Shown here: one piece after another, positions 1-6,147 of the stretch
Position numbering within the stretch: the stretch's first letter is position 1
How the letters are laid out: each line of letters begins with the position of its first letter
Origin: UBA1151 sp963579925
GTDB taxonomy: Bacteria > Chloroflexota > Dehalococcoidia > Lucifugimonadales > Lucifugimonadaceae
Assembly: GCA_963579925.1 (NCBI GenBank)
Contig: CAUZJA010000035.1
Span: forward strand, 1-17,048
Direction: 5' to 3'
DNA length: 17,048 bases
Translations under genes and position numbers: made by a program
Notes under the pieces: model-generated
The model's database searches: none
Told to the model about the DNA's origin: nothing
What the model saw: only the letters and a program-made list of their open reading frames with translations

Positions 1-719
1 ACTTCAGAGACTGAAATTGAGAAGAGTGCTGTTTCACCTGCAGCATCGGGGTTTGGGTAGTCGTCGGGGACGATGAGGGAGAACTCTTTTGCTTCTCCCG
101 CTGACATTCCAATTACTTCTGTTGAGAATCCCGGTACCGGGTAGGTGGCTTCCGCGAAGATCACGTACTCCACGTTGTCAGAAGACATGAACTCTTTGTC
201 ACCAGCGGTGGCGGTCAGCTTCTCTAGAACGGCCATATCATCAAGTTCAGCAGCACCCTCTTTTGGCTCCCAGGTGGCGTTGCCTTCCCGGATGCGTGTG
301 AGGGACTCTTCAACCTGCTCATCTGTGATGAGGTCAGGCTTGTCGTCAAAGCGGATGGCATTGTAGTCGCCAAGCTCAACGGTGGGTGTGAGCGGAACTA
401 TTGCTTTGATCTTTGGGGCGGGGTCGCGCTCCAGCACTTCCACACGTGGGGTGCCGGCTGCTTCGATGTCGGCCTCTTCGATGGCATCTCGGACCACATC
501 AGGGACCATAGTTTCGAGAGCTTCTTCGATCAGGCGATTCCGACCAAATGCGCGCTCGAAAACCTGGCGCGGGGCTTTGCCCTTGCGGAATCCTGGTACA
601 GCCACACGATCAACAAGGCTCTTGTAAGCCTTGGCCATGTGCTCCTCTAGGGACTCGGGGCCGACCTCAATATTGAGGGTGGCTTGTCGGTCAACAATTT
701 CGTCTTGAGTAACGTTCAC
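1..719 (-). CDS. tig: Trigger factor (3' part outside window)
   Basis: Ribosome-associated chaperone and peptidyl-prolyl isomerase that meets nascent chains at the exit tunnel. About 239 codons are present, reading from a GTG start at 719-717 and leaving the window at base 1 without a stop. The trigger-factor signature GFRKGKAP lies at residues 43-50 of the N-terminal ribosome-binding domain. Residues from about 150 onward look like the FKBP-type PPIase domain (for example the PVPGF segment), followed by the start of the C-terminal chaperone arm. The GTG is supported by GGAG at 726-729 with 6 nt spacing, and no ATG fits better. It lies 102 bp downstream of aspS on the same strand. The family is usually about 430-480 aa, so roughly half is seen. 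Identity is secure; only the missing C-terminus is unknown. Confidence 0.95.
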   Translation of the reverse strand, partial: MNVTQDEIVDRQATLNIEVGPESLEEHMAKAYKSLVDRVAVPGFRKGKAPRQVFERAFGRNRLIEEALETMVPDVVRDAIEEADIEAAGTPRVEVLERDPAPKIKAIVPLTPTVELGDYNAIRFDDKPDLITDEQVEESLTRIREGNATWEPKEGAAELDDMAVLEKLTATAGDKEFMSSDNVEYVIFAEATYPVPGFSTEVIGMSAGEAKEFSLIVPDDYPNPDAAGETALFSISVSE

Positions 720-777
720 TCAGTTCTCCGGCGGGACGCGAAAAAGCGAGGAGCCAACTAGTTTCGGGACTCAATCC

Positions 778-783
778 ACTATA
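778..783 (-). promoter_or_regulatory. Possible -10 element upstream of tig
   Basis: The aspS-tig gap (720-821) contains TATAGT on the minus strand, about 58 nt before the tig GTG. No convincing -35 box is seen at 17 +/- 1 nt, and no terminator-like hairpin follows aspS, so tig may also be co-transcribed with aspS. Weak call. Confidence 0.25.
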
Positions 784-821
784 GCACGAGGCTATGCGGG
801 ATCACTTGTCCCTTATGGCAC

Positions 822-2618
822 CTATTTCGCTGTTTCGCTAACTACTATTCCTAGCTCGTCTAATTGTTCGTCGTCGACGCGTGACGGAGCCTCAAATAGA
901 GGGTCCACCGCGGTCTGCGTCTTTGGGAACGCAACTACTTCTCGGATGTTCTGGCCTGTCAGCGCCATCAATAGCCTATCAATCCCAAGGCCTGCTCCGC
1001 CATGTGGCGGTGCTCCGTACTCAAATGCCCTGAGGAGATGGCCAAATCTTTCTTCTACTGCTTCACGAGAGTATCCGATGAGAGCGAAGACTCGCTCCTG
1101 AATCTCGCGATCGGTGATGCGTATGCTACCGCTGCCCAGTTCAATTCCGTTGCAGACCAGGTCATAGAGCTGACCAACTACGGATCCGGGGTCTGATTCG
1201 ATTCTATCTTCGTGTCCTGGCTGGGGTGACGAGAACATGTGGTGCATTGCGCCCCACTTCTCGGTTACGGGATCCAGCTCGAATAGCGGGAAGTCCAGCA
1301 CAAAGAGGTAAGAGACTTCGTTGGGGTCGATCAGATCGAGTCGTTTTGCCATCTCGCCGCGCAGGTTTGAGAGCGCGGTGTTCACGACGCCAGTTGCTCC
1401 GGCCACCATAAGTATGAGGTCGCCAGGCTTTGCTCCAGCCCGGTTAGCCATGGCTTTGATGGTATCTAGCTCAACGTGCGATTTGATAACGGTCCTGACG
1501 TGGTCAGGCTCCAGCGCGTCGATGGACTCCGCCTCGTCAGAGAGAGCGATGAACATCATTCCGTGAGCGCCACTGGACTTTACGATCTCTGTGAGCTCGT
1601 CGATGGTCTTGCGAGGGTAGGAGGCGCATCCGGGCGCAGTGAATGCTCGCACTGTTCCGCCGCTGCTGACTACGGACTTGAACACGGCAAATCCGGAATC
1701 TTCCGCAAGGTCAGAAAGCGTCGAAAGCTCAAGGCCAAATCTCAAGTCAGGCTTATCGGAGCCGAATCGCTCTATTGCCTCGTTGTAGTTCATGCGCGGG
1801 AAGGGCTTCTGGAGTTGGACGCCTGGAATGGCCTTCTCGGTTACCCAGATGTATAGCTCTTCAATCAGGTTGAGGATGTCTTCCTGCTCAACGAAGCTCA
1901 TCTCCAGGTCAAGTTGGGTGTGCTCTGGCTGTCGATCGCCGCGCAGGTCTTCGTCTCTGAAGCAGCGGGCAATCTGGAAGTAACGGTCTATACCGGACAC
2001 CATCAGGATCTGTTTGAGCTGCTGAGGTGACTGCGGCAGTGCATAGAACTCACCGGGATGCACGCGGCTTGGGACGAGATAGTCGCGAGCGCCCTCTGGA
2101 GTGCTTTTGGTGAGGATTGGGGTCTCAACTTCCAAGAAGCCTCGTTCGTCCAGATAGTCGCGCATTAGCTTGACGACCCGGTGTCGCAACTCAAGGTTTG
2201 CGTACATCTTGGGGCGGCGGAGGTCCAGATATCGATAGGTAAGGCGAGTGTTGTCGTCCACCTCTACGTCGTCTCTGATTTCAAATGGGGGCGTCTTGGA
2301 AGGGTTCAGGACGGTCAGTGCTGAGGCTGATACTTCAATATCGCCCGTAGGAAGGTCGGGGTTTTCGGCACCATCCAGCCGCTTCACTACTTCGCCCTTG
2401 ATCTGGACGACCCACTCTGAGCGCAAGTCTTCTGCAAGGCGGTGTGCCTCTTCGTTTACGGACGGATTAAAGACCACCTGGACGAGGCCGGTGCGATCAC
2501 GTAGGTCGATGAAGATGAGATTGCCGTGGTCGCGTCGACGGTTGACCCACCCGGAGAGGGTGATGGTTTTTCCGGCGTCTTCTACTCGGGGTTCACCGCA
2601 TTCGGTGTCTCTAAGCAC
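822..2618 (-). CDS. aspS: Aspartyl-tRNA synthetase (possibly nondiscriminating Asp/Asn)
   Basis: Class IIb synthetase of 598 aa, the normal bacterial length, charging tRNA-Asp in the cytosol. Order of domains: N-terminal OB-fold anticodon-binding domain (about 1-105, with GWVNRRRDHGNLIFIDLRD at 23-41), class II motif 1 (about 142-167), flipping/active-site loop TPEGARDYLVPSR (173-185), QSPQQLKQ (196-203), motif 2 with FRDEDLRGDRQPEHTQ (220-235), the bacterial GAD insertion (about 290-420), and motif 3 GAGLGIDRLL (541-550). The start is GTG at 2618-2616; AGGAAGGA at 2629-2636 sits 10 nt upstream. His31 and Gly83 occupy positions where, in characterised bacterial enzymes, His/Gly accompany relaxed tRNA specificity and Leu/Lys accompany strict specificity. 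That suggests an enzyme that also makes Asp-tRNA-Asn for GatCAB, an inference not testable here. Confidence 0.98.
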   Translation of the reverse strand: MLRDTECGEPRVEDAGKTITLSGWVNRRRDHGNLIFIDLRDRTGLVQVVFNPSVNEEAHRLAEDLRSEWVVQIKGEVVKRLDGAENPDLPTGDIEVSASALTVLNPSKTPPFEIRDDVEVDDNTRLTYRYLDLRRPKMYANLELRHRVVKLMRDYLDERGFLEVETPILTKSTPEGARDYLVPSRVHPGEFYALPQSPQQLKQILMVSGIDRYFQIARCFRDEDLRGDRQPEHTQLDLEMSFVEQEDILNLIEELYIWVTEKAIPGVQLQKPFPRMNYNEAIERFGSDKPDLRFGLELSTLSDLAEDSGFAVFKSVVSSGGTVRAFTAPGCASYPRKTIDELTEIVKSSGAHGMMFIALSDEAESIDALEPDHVRTVIKSHVELDTIKAMANRAGAKPGDLILMVAGATGVVNTALSNLRGEMAKRLDLIDPNEVSYLFVLDFPLFELDPVTEKWGAMHHMFSSPQPGHEDRIESDPGSVVGQLYDLVCNGIELGSGSIRITDREIQERVFALIGYSREAVEERFGHLLRAFEYGAPPHGGAGLGIDRLLMALTGQNIREVVAFPKTQTAVDPLFEAPSRVDDEQLDELGIVVSETAK

Positions 2619-2642
2619 CTGGAGTTGTTCCTTCCTGAAGCC

Positions 2643-2694
2643 GGGGCACGTAGCAACGTGCCCCTACGTTTGGGTGGGGCATGTCATGCGCCCC
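2643..2694. repeat. Two adjacent GGGGC...GCCCC hairpins upstream of aspS
   Basis: The first hairpin is perfect: GGGGCACGT (2643-2651), loop AGCA, ACGTGCCCC (2656-2664), followed by TAC. The second, GGGGC at 2676-2680 and GCCCC at 2690-2694 around an imperfect CATG/CATG core, follows 11 nt later. Neither is followed by a T tract on either strand, so they are not intrinsic terminators. The GCCCCTAC edge is shared with the palindromes at 4884 and 16458, suggesting one loose repeat family. They lie in the bioY-aspS gap (2619-2745), so they could also shape the aspS leader. Confidence 0.7.
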
Positions 2695-2745
2695 TGCGCC
2701 GATAGCGGGCGAGCTGCCCGAATTGTGTCAGTTTGGCTGGGTGGT

Positions 2746-3408
2746 CTATTGCTGGCGGTTGCTGGTCCTGTGGTCCACGAATTTCCATGCGGCGCCGACG
2801 ACTACGCTGGCGAGCATTAGCTTTACGAGATCACCGGGGATGAATGGGTACATAGCGGAGGAGAAGAGTTCGCCATCTGCTGGCCAGCCGAAATCGAACA
2901 CTGATAGCCAGATGAGTGCGGGGACGTAGAGGGCCAGTCCTCCGAGAAGCATTGGCCAGAGGCTTCGGCTTCGGTTCCAGCCGTGCTGAGAGAGAAATCC
3001 GACGAGGGTGGTTGAGAGGATGAATCCAAGGAGATATCCGCCTGTGGCACCGTGAGCAATGTAGTCCCAACCGTTGTTTCCGCTTGCGAAGACGGGGAGG
3101 CCTGCCATGCCGACGAGGTAGTAGCCCACCGCACCTGCTGCGCCCCATCGCCAGCCCAGGACGCCGCCCATCATGAGGACGCCAAAGGTCTGGAAGGTGA
3201 TTGGGACGGGGTTGTCAGGGAGAAAGAACTTGGCCTGCGCCAGCAGCGACAGCGCAATGATGAAGACAACGGTGACGGCGATCTTTCCGGGGGTATTGAT
3301 CCCAAAGAGACATGATTCCATCAGCGAGGGGCTCTCATCTTCGAGAAGAAGCCATCGCTTCAATGAACCGTTTGCGACTAATGCGCGTGGGGAGGCGGTT
3401 GCCTGCAT
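2746..3408 (-). CDS. bioY: BioY biotin-uptake S component
   Basis: Membrane substrate-binding (S) component of an ECF-type biotin transporter, 220 aa with about six hydrophobic segments. The first is at residues 42-59, and BioY hallmarks follow: PVPITFQTFGV (67-77), GGVLGWRWGA (81-90), the ATGGYLLGF stretch (121-129) and PFIPGDLVK near the C-terminus (188-196). ATG at 3408 is backed by GGAG at 3416-3419, 7 nt upstream. This start gives an unusually long, partly charged N-terminal extension of about 40 residues; Met30 would be closer to the family norm but has no better ribosome site. No EcfA/EcfT or biotin synthesis genes are in the window, so it would rely on shared ECF modules elsewhere or act alone, as reported for some BioY proteins. 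It lies between the Lrp-like gene and aspS, same strand. Confidence 0.93.
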   Translation of the reverse strand: MQATASPRALVANGSLKRWLLLEDESPSLMESCLFGINTPGKIAVTVVFIIALSLLAQAKFFLPDNPVPITFQTFGVLMMGGVLGWRWGAAGAVGYYLVGMAGLPVFASGNNGWDYIAHGATGGYLLGFILSTTLVGFLSQHGWNRSRSLWPMLLGGLALYVPALIWLSVFDFGWPADGELFSSAMYPFIPGDLVKLMLASVVVGAAWKFVDHRTSNRQQ

Positions 3409-3433
3409 TCTATTTCTCCGGTGACAGGTGGCG

Positions 3434-3478
3434 AGTAGACGAGACTACTAAAGGGGTGCCGAGAGGGCCTTGCACCCT
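3434..3478 (-). promoter_or_regulatory. Leader hairpins upstream of bioY
   Basis: The 107-bp gap before bioY contains two possible stems in the leader RNA. One pairs GGGTGC and GCACCC (3454-3459 with 3472-3477) around a 12-nt loop; a weaker one pairs AGTAG with CTACT at about 3434-3450. No U tract follows, no known riboswitch is recognised, and no BirA-type TTGTAAACC/GGTTTACAA operator is present. The role is open. Confidence 0.35.
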
Positions 3479-3515
3479 CACAGCTTCATTTCAGAGTTTC
3501 GTATTGCGGGGAGGA

Positions 3516-3956
3516 CTATCCAGGTAGGCCGAACTCTCGTTTGCGGACCGTCAGGTTCACAAATGTTTCGGTCTTGCGTACGCCGGGGATGCGGCCAACA
3601 CTCTCACGTAGGAATCGTCCTAGGTGCTCGGGGTCGGGCATGACAACCCAGGCGAACATATCGAAAGAGCCAGTTGTCACGGCTACCCAGCGTGTGGCGG
3701 AAAGCTCGGCAAGGCTGTCTGCGCATTCGTCAATCTTGTCGGGGTCGACCTGGATTCCAATGAGTGCTTCAGACTCAAATCCCATAGATTTGGGATCAGG
3801 GAGGGCGACTACTTTAATGATTGACTCGGTGACCAATCTGTTGAGTCGGCGGCGTACTGTGCCTTCAGAAACACCTACGTCGCGGGCAATTCGTGCGTTG
3901 GAGGCGCGCCCATTGTCCTCGAGAATGTGTATGATTTGACGGTCAAGGTGATCCAT
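3516..3956 (-). CDS. Lrp/AsnC-family transcriptional regulator
   Basis: A 146-aa protein with the standard two-part Lrp/AsnC layout. The N-terminal winged helix-turn-helix includes the start MDHLDRQIIHILEDNGR and a recognition helix around residues 29-40 (VSEGTVRRRLNR). A C-terminal RAM ligand/oligomerisation domain spans about 63-140, with TTGSFDMFAWV at 94-104. Such proteins form dimers to octamers that sense amino acids or other small molecules and often repress themselves. The ATG at 3956 has only a weak ribosome site. An 18-bp perfect palindrome ends 25 bp upstream of the start and is a natural autoregulation site. It is divergent from the cysteine-repeat Fe-S carrier gene, with 264 bp between starts, so it may control that gene too. 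The ligand cannot be read from the sequence. Confidence 0.93.
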   Translation of the reverse strand: MDHLDRQIIHILEDNGRASNARIARDVGVSEGTVRRRLNRLVTESIIKVVALPDPKSMGFESEALIGIQVDPDKIDECADSLAELSATRWVAVTTGSFDMFAWVVMPDPEHLGRFLRESVGRIPGVRKTETFVNLTVRKREFGLPG

Positions 3957-3980
3957 TGAGTCGTTTGCCTATTCTTAAAT

Positions 3981-3998
3981 GTTTTCAGGCCTGAAAAC
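3981..3998. promoter_or_regulatory. 18-bp perfect palindrome, candidate Lrp-type operator
   Basis: GTTTTCAGGCCTGAAAAC is identical to its reverse complement. It lies 24 bp before the regulator ATG in the divergent region. Lrp/AsnC regulators typically bind AT-flanked dyads of about 15 bp next to their own start, so this is the best operator candidate. Binding by this protein is inference. Confidence 0.6.
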
Positions 3999-4094
3999 CA
4001 GTGTGGTAAATCGCTTTTATTGCATGATTCAGCAGAAATGGGAATCTGTGACTAATGATACCGCTGAGTGGCAACGGTGGAAAGGGTGAATCCC

Positions 4095-4130
4095 TACGAT
4101 ATCCGTCGGCATCGTATATTTGGCGCCAAA
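4095..4130. promoter_or_regulatory. Two further dyads in the divergent region
   Basis: TACGAT at 4095-4100 and ATCGTA at 4111-4116 form an inverted repeat with 10-nt spacing. TTTGGCGCCAAA at 4119-4130 is a perfect 12-bp palindrome three bases later. TATATT (4115-4120) and GATAAT (4131-4136) are -10-like but lack clear -35 partners. Together they mark the probable promoter/operator zone of the Fe-S carrier gene at 4221. Confidence 0.4.
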
Positions 4131-4168
4131 GATAATAGTGCGAAGTAGCAGTAACATTAGTGACGCAG

Positions 4169-4214
4169 CGGGAAATACTCCCGGATGCGACACAGCAGGC
4201 ATTTTTGCCGGGAG
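4169..4214 (+). promoter_or_regulatory. 5' leader hairpins and ribosome site of the Fe-S carrier gene
   Basis: CGGGA/TCCCG (4169-4173 with 4179-4183) and GGCA/TGCC around TTTT (4198-4209) are short leader stems. The second ends directly before GGGAG (4210-4214), which is 6 nt from the ATG at 4221. The stem is short, so translational control is only a possibility; the ribosome site itself is good. Confidence 0.45.
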
Positions 4215-4220
4215 TCATAA

Positions 4221-4814
4221 ATGACGACTGAAAGTACAACCCTCCTATCTGTCACGGAACCAGCGACGCTCAAGTTGAAAGAGATTCTTGACGAGCAGGG
4301 AACGCCTGACGCATATCTTCGAATTACTCTCGCACCAGGTGGCCACGGCGGCGCACAGTACATCCTTGGCCTTGAGGCGGATGCTGACAGTGACGACGTT
4401 GTTGTTGACGCTGGTGGAGTCCGAGTCCTGGTAGACGCAGACAGCGCCCCTTTGATTGAGGGCACCAACATCGACTACGTTGATGGTTTCCAGCGCAGTG
4501 GCTTTGTCATCTCTAACCCCAACATCGAGAGTGGTGGCGGTGGCGGTTGCGGCGGCACCGGTGGTTGCGCTTGCGGCGGCGGCGGTGGCGAAGCAGAGGC
4601 CCAGCAGGGCGGTTGCGGCGGCGGTGGAGCCGGTGGTTGCGCTTGCGGCGGTGGCGGCGGCGAAGCAGAGGCCCAGCAGGGCGGTTGCGGCGGCGGTGGA
4701 GCCGGTGGTTGCGCTTGCGGCGGTGGTGGCGGCGGACATGCCCACGGCGCAGAGGAAGACGAGCATGCTCAGGGTGCACCTCAGGCTGGCGGATGCGCCT
4801 GCGGCGGTCACTAG
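4221..4814 (+). CDS. HesB/IscA-like A-type Fe-S carrier with expanded Cys-repeat tail
   Basis: A 197-aa protein. Residues 6-104 match the A-type carrier fold (IscA/SufA/ErpA): TEPATLKLKEIL, LRITLAPGG, GVRVLVDADSAPLIEGTNIDYVDGF and SGFVISNPN. Classical members use one Cys in a GGCSG-like loop plus a C-terminal CGCG pair. Here the first is replaced (GGHGGAQY, His42), while the tail has grown to 11 cysteines: C110, C116, C118, C132, C140, C142, C156, C164, C166, C192, C194. They fall in repeats of 24 residues with CAC pairs joined by glycine runs and EAEAQQ spacers, ending in a His/acidic stretch with H173, H175, H182 and H197. It may carry or store Fe-S clusters or bind other metals; function is inferred from fold and cysteines only. 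ATG is supported by GGGAG; a strong terminator follows at once, so it is probably monocistronic. Confidence 0.85.
   Translation: MTTESTTLLSVTEPATLKLKEILDEQGTPDAYLRITLAPGGHGGAQYILGLEADADSDDVVVDAGGVRVLVDADSAPLIEGTNIDYVDGFQRSGFVISNPNIESGGGGGCGGTGGCACGGGGGEAEAQQGGCGGGGAGGCACGGGGGEAEAQQGGCGGGGAGGCACGGGGGGHAHGAEEDEHAQGAPQAGGCACGGH
4536..4751 (+). repeat. 72-bp in-frame tandem repeat, three units
   Basis: Units start at 4536, 4608 and 4680. GAAGCAGAGGCCCAGCAG ends at 4607 and again at 4679, exactly 72 nt apart. Unit 1 differs slightly (ACC for GGAGCC in the glycine run) and unit 3 loses the EAEAQQ half to a His-rich end. The period is 24 codons, so copy number can vary without frameshift. Confidence 0.95.
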
Positions 4815-4834
4815 ACCTTTAGTTAGATTTGTAT

Positions 4835-4866
4835 AAGAGAGCGGCTTCCGAGCCGCTCTCTTTTTT
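4835..4866 (+). terminator. Strong intrinsic terminator
   Basis: A perfect stem, AGAGAGCGGCT (4836-4846), loop TCCG, AGCCGCTCTCT (4851-4861), continues straight into a T run (4861-4866). It lies 21 bp after the stop of the Fe-S carrier gene and isolates it from the exporter gene downstream. Confidence 0.95.
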
Positions 4867-4883
4867 ATGGAGTCTAATGAGAA

Positions 4884-4908
4884 GGGCAGGTTTCAAACCT
4901 GCCCCTAC
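4884..4908. repeat. Palindromic repeat GGGCAGGTTT-c-AAACCTGCCC-CTAC
   Basis: Perfect 10-bp arms around a single C (4884-4904), followed by CTAC. A nearly identical copy is at 16458-16484. It lies between the terminator and the exporter gene. No T tract, so it is read as a REP-like element. Confidence 0.85.
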
Positions 4909-4951
4909 CTACACATGTTAGAGGCGCAGGCTGATAGTGTGACCCTCGCAA

Positions 4952-5857
4952 ATGATTGAATGGCTCGCTCCCGCAATAGGTAGTCCCGCAACTTTCTCCA
5001 TTGTCACATTCGGCGATAAGGCGATCCTTTCTCGCTTTGGCCTCAGCTCATCGAGCCTGACGTTGTTCGTGGGGCTGAATCAGGCTCTCTTCGGGACGGT
5101 GGTTCTTTTCTTCGCTCCCCTGAATGGAATCGATGTGGGCGACGTGCTGGGTGGGCTTGGCTCGGGGGTATTCCAGGGGCTGGGGCTGATCCTGATGTTC
5201 TTTATGCTCAAGCGTGAAGAGGCATCGCGGGTCATTCCTGTTTTTCAGACCAGTCCGATTTTTGTGGCGCTGCTGGCCACGGCGTTTCTTGATGACTCCA
5301 TCAGCGTGATTCAGTGGATGGCTGTGTTGCTGGCGGTTGTGGGAGCCATAGCTGCGTCCACGACCAGGTCGTCGGTGAGCGGTAGTTTTCGACCGCGGCC
5401 GATATTCGGGGTGCTGATTCTGGCGGCTGCGTCGGTTGCGGTGTCGCAGATTTTTCTTGAGATAGCGACCGATGAGATGTCGGTCTGGAACACGGTGACC
5501 CTGCGAGGCTGGGGCATGGCGGGGGTTATGAGCATCGCGTTCGCGCGTAGAACGAACCTGCAAGAGCTCGGCAGCTTTCTTATGGTGCCGAAGCATGGTG
5601 GACTGCTGATCCTGACGGAGGGTGTGCTGGCGGTGGCCGCGAGCGTGCAGTTGATCTTTGCTATCTCTCGGGGGCCGGTATCGCTGGTGGCGGCGATTTT
5701 CGGGACGCGGCCGGGGTTCATGTTTGTGCTGGGTCTGGTGGGTAGCAAGGTCTATCCGAGCTTCTTCGATGAAGTGTTCGATCGCACGGAGTTTTTGATT
5801 AAGCTGGCGGCTACGACGCTGATCGTGACGGCGATCGTGCTAATCGCTACCGGCTAG
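4952..5857 (+). CDS. EamA/DMT-family transporter
   Basis: A 301-aa integral membrane protein with about ten hydrophobic segments (approximately 5-25, 35-55, 65-86, 97-113, 119-136, 151-169, 177-197, 216-237, 241-262, 283-300), arranged as two five-helix halves as in the drug/metabolite transporter superfamily. Typical EamA features include the PVFQTSPIFVALLATAFL segment at 96-113 followed by the WMAVLLAVVGAIA helix, and the second-half GPVSLVAAIFGTRPGF segment. Such proteins usually export amino acids, nucleobases or drugs; the substrate cannot be told. The ATG at 4952 has no strong Shine-Dalgarno; the nearby in-frame GTG at 4937 runs into a stop, so ATG is the only sensible start. It stands alone, convergent with the hydrolase cluster. 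Confidence 0.85.
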   Translation: MIEWLAPAIGSPATFSIVTFGDKAILSRFGLSSSSLTLFVGLNQALFGTVVLFFAPLNGIDVGDVLGGLGSGVFQGLGLILMFFMLKREEASRVIPVFQTSPIFVALLATAFLDDSISVIQWMAVLLAVVGAIAASTTRSSVSGSFRPRPIFGVLILAAASVAVSQIFLEIATDEMSVWNTVTLRGWGMAGVMSIAFARRTNLQELGSFLMVPKHGGLLILTEGVLAVAASVQLIFAISRGPVSLVAAIFGTRPGFMFVLGLVGSKVYPSFFDEVFDRTEFLIKLAATTLIVTAIVLIATG

Positions 5858-6147
5858 GCATCTGCCATGCAGGCACTGAGCGCGGAGCGCTGGGGGACTC
5901 GCGGCTAGAGTGGGTTGATTGGTTGATGTCGCCGACCTTTGACGGGGCGGCTGACTCGTCGGGATCTGCGACAGGATGGCTGGCGTTGATGCGGTGATGG
6001 CGAGTGGGCGGATTGCTAGCGCGCCCTCACCCTAGCCCTCTCCCAGACGGAGAGGGGAGTGCCTGCCGCACGGGCATAGGCCGCAGAGCGGCGGAAGAGG
6101 AACAGCACCCTCACCCTCTCCCATTTCGGGAGAGGGGATAAGAACGG
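5858..6147. other. Convergent intergenic region with repeats
   Basis: About 290 bp between the ends of the exporter (plus) and the CocE gene (minus). 5879-5891 holds a small hairpin (AGCGC-gga-GCGCT) 22 bp after the exporter stop, without a T run. 5892-6023 shows nothing recognisable. 6024-6137 is a composite repeat block annotated separately. Confidence 0.7.
6024..6137. repeat. Composite REP-like block (hairpin, palindrome, hairpin)
   Basis: Order: CCCTCTCC/GGAGAGGG hairpin (6036-6043 with 6049-6056), TGCCTGCCGCACGGGCA (6060-6076), a GCCGCAGAGCGGCGG stretch (6080-6094), then a perfect CCCTCTCCC-atttc-GGGAGAGGG hairpin (6114-6136). The same modules recur at 10507-10581 and 12035-12110, and the 17-mer alone recurs elsewhere. 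No coding potential was seen in it; it lies just beyond the 3' end of the CocE gene. Confidence 0.85.

Noticed and set aside
2643..2664. Hairpin considered as an intrinsic terminator for bioY or aspS
   Set aside because: No T tract follows on either strand, and the edges match palindromic repeats elsewhere in the window.
4536..4751. Direct repeats considered as a CRISPR array
   Set aside because: The 72-bp units are contiguous, in frame and coding; there are no unique spacers.
4245..4811. Long minus-strand ORF (188 codons) rich in Ala/Thr opposite the Fe-S carrier
   Set aside because: It is an antisense reading of a GGC-repeat tract, with no ribosome site and no family resemblance; the plus frame has a clear IscA-like fold and a terminator.
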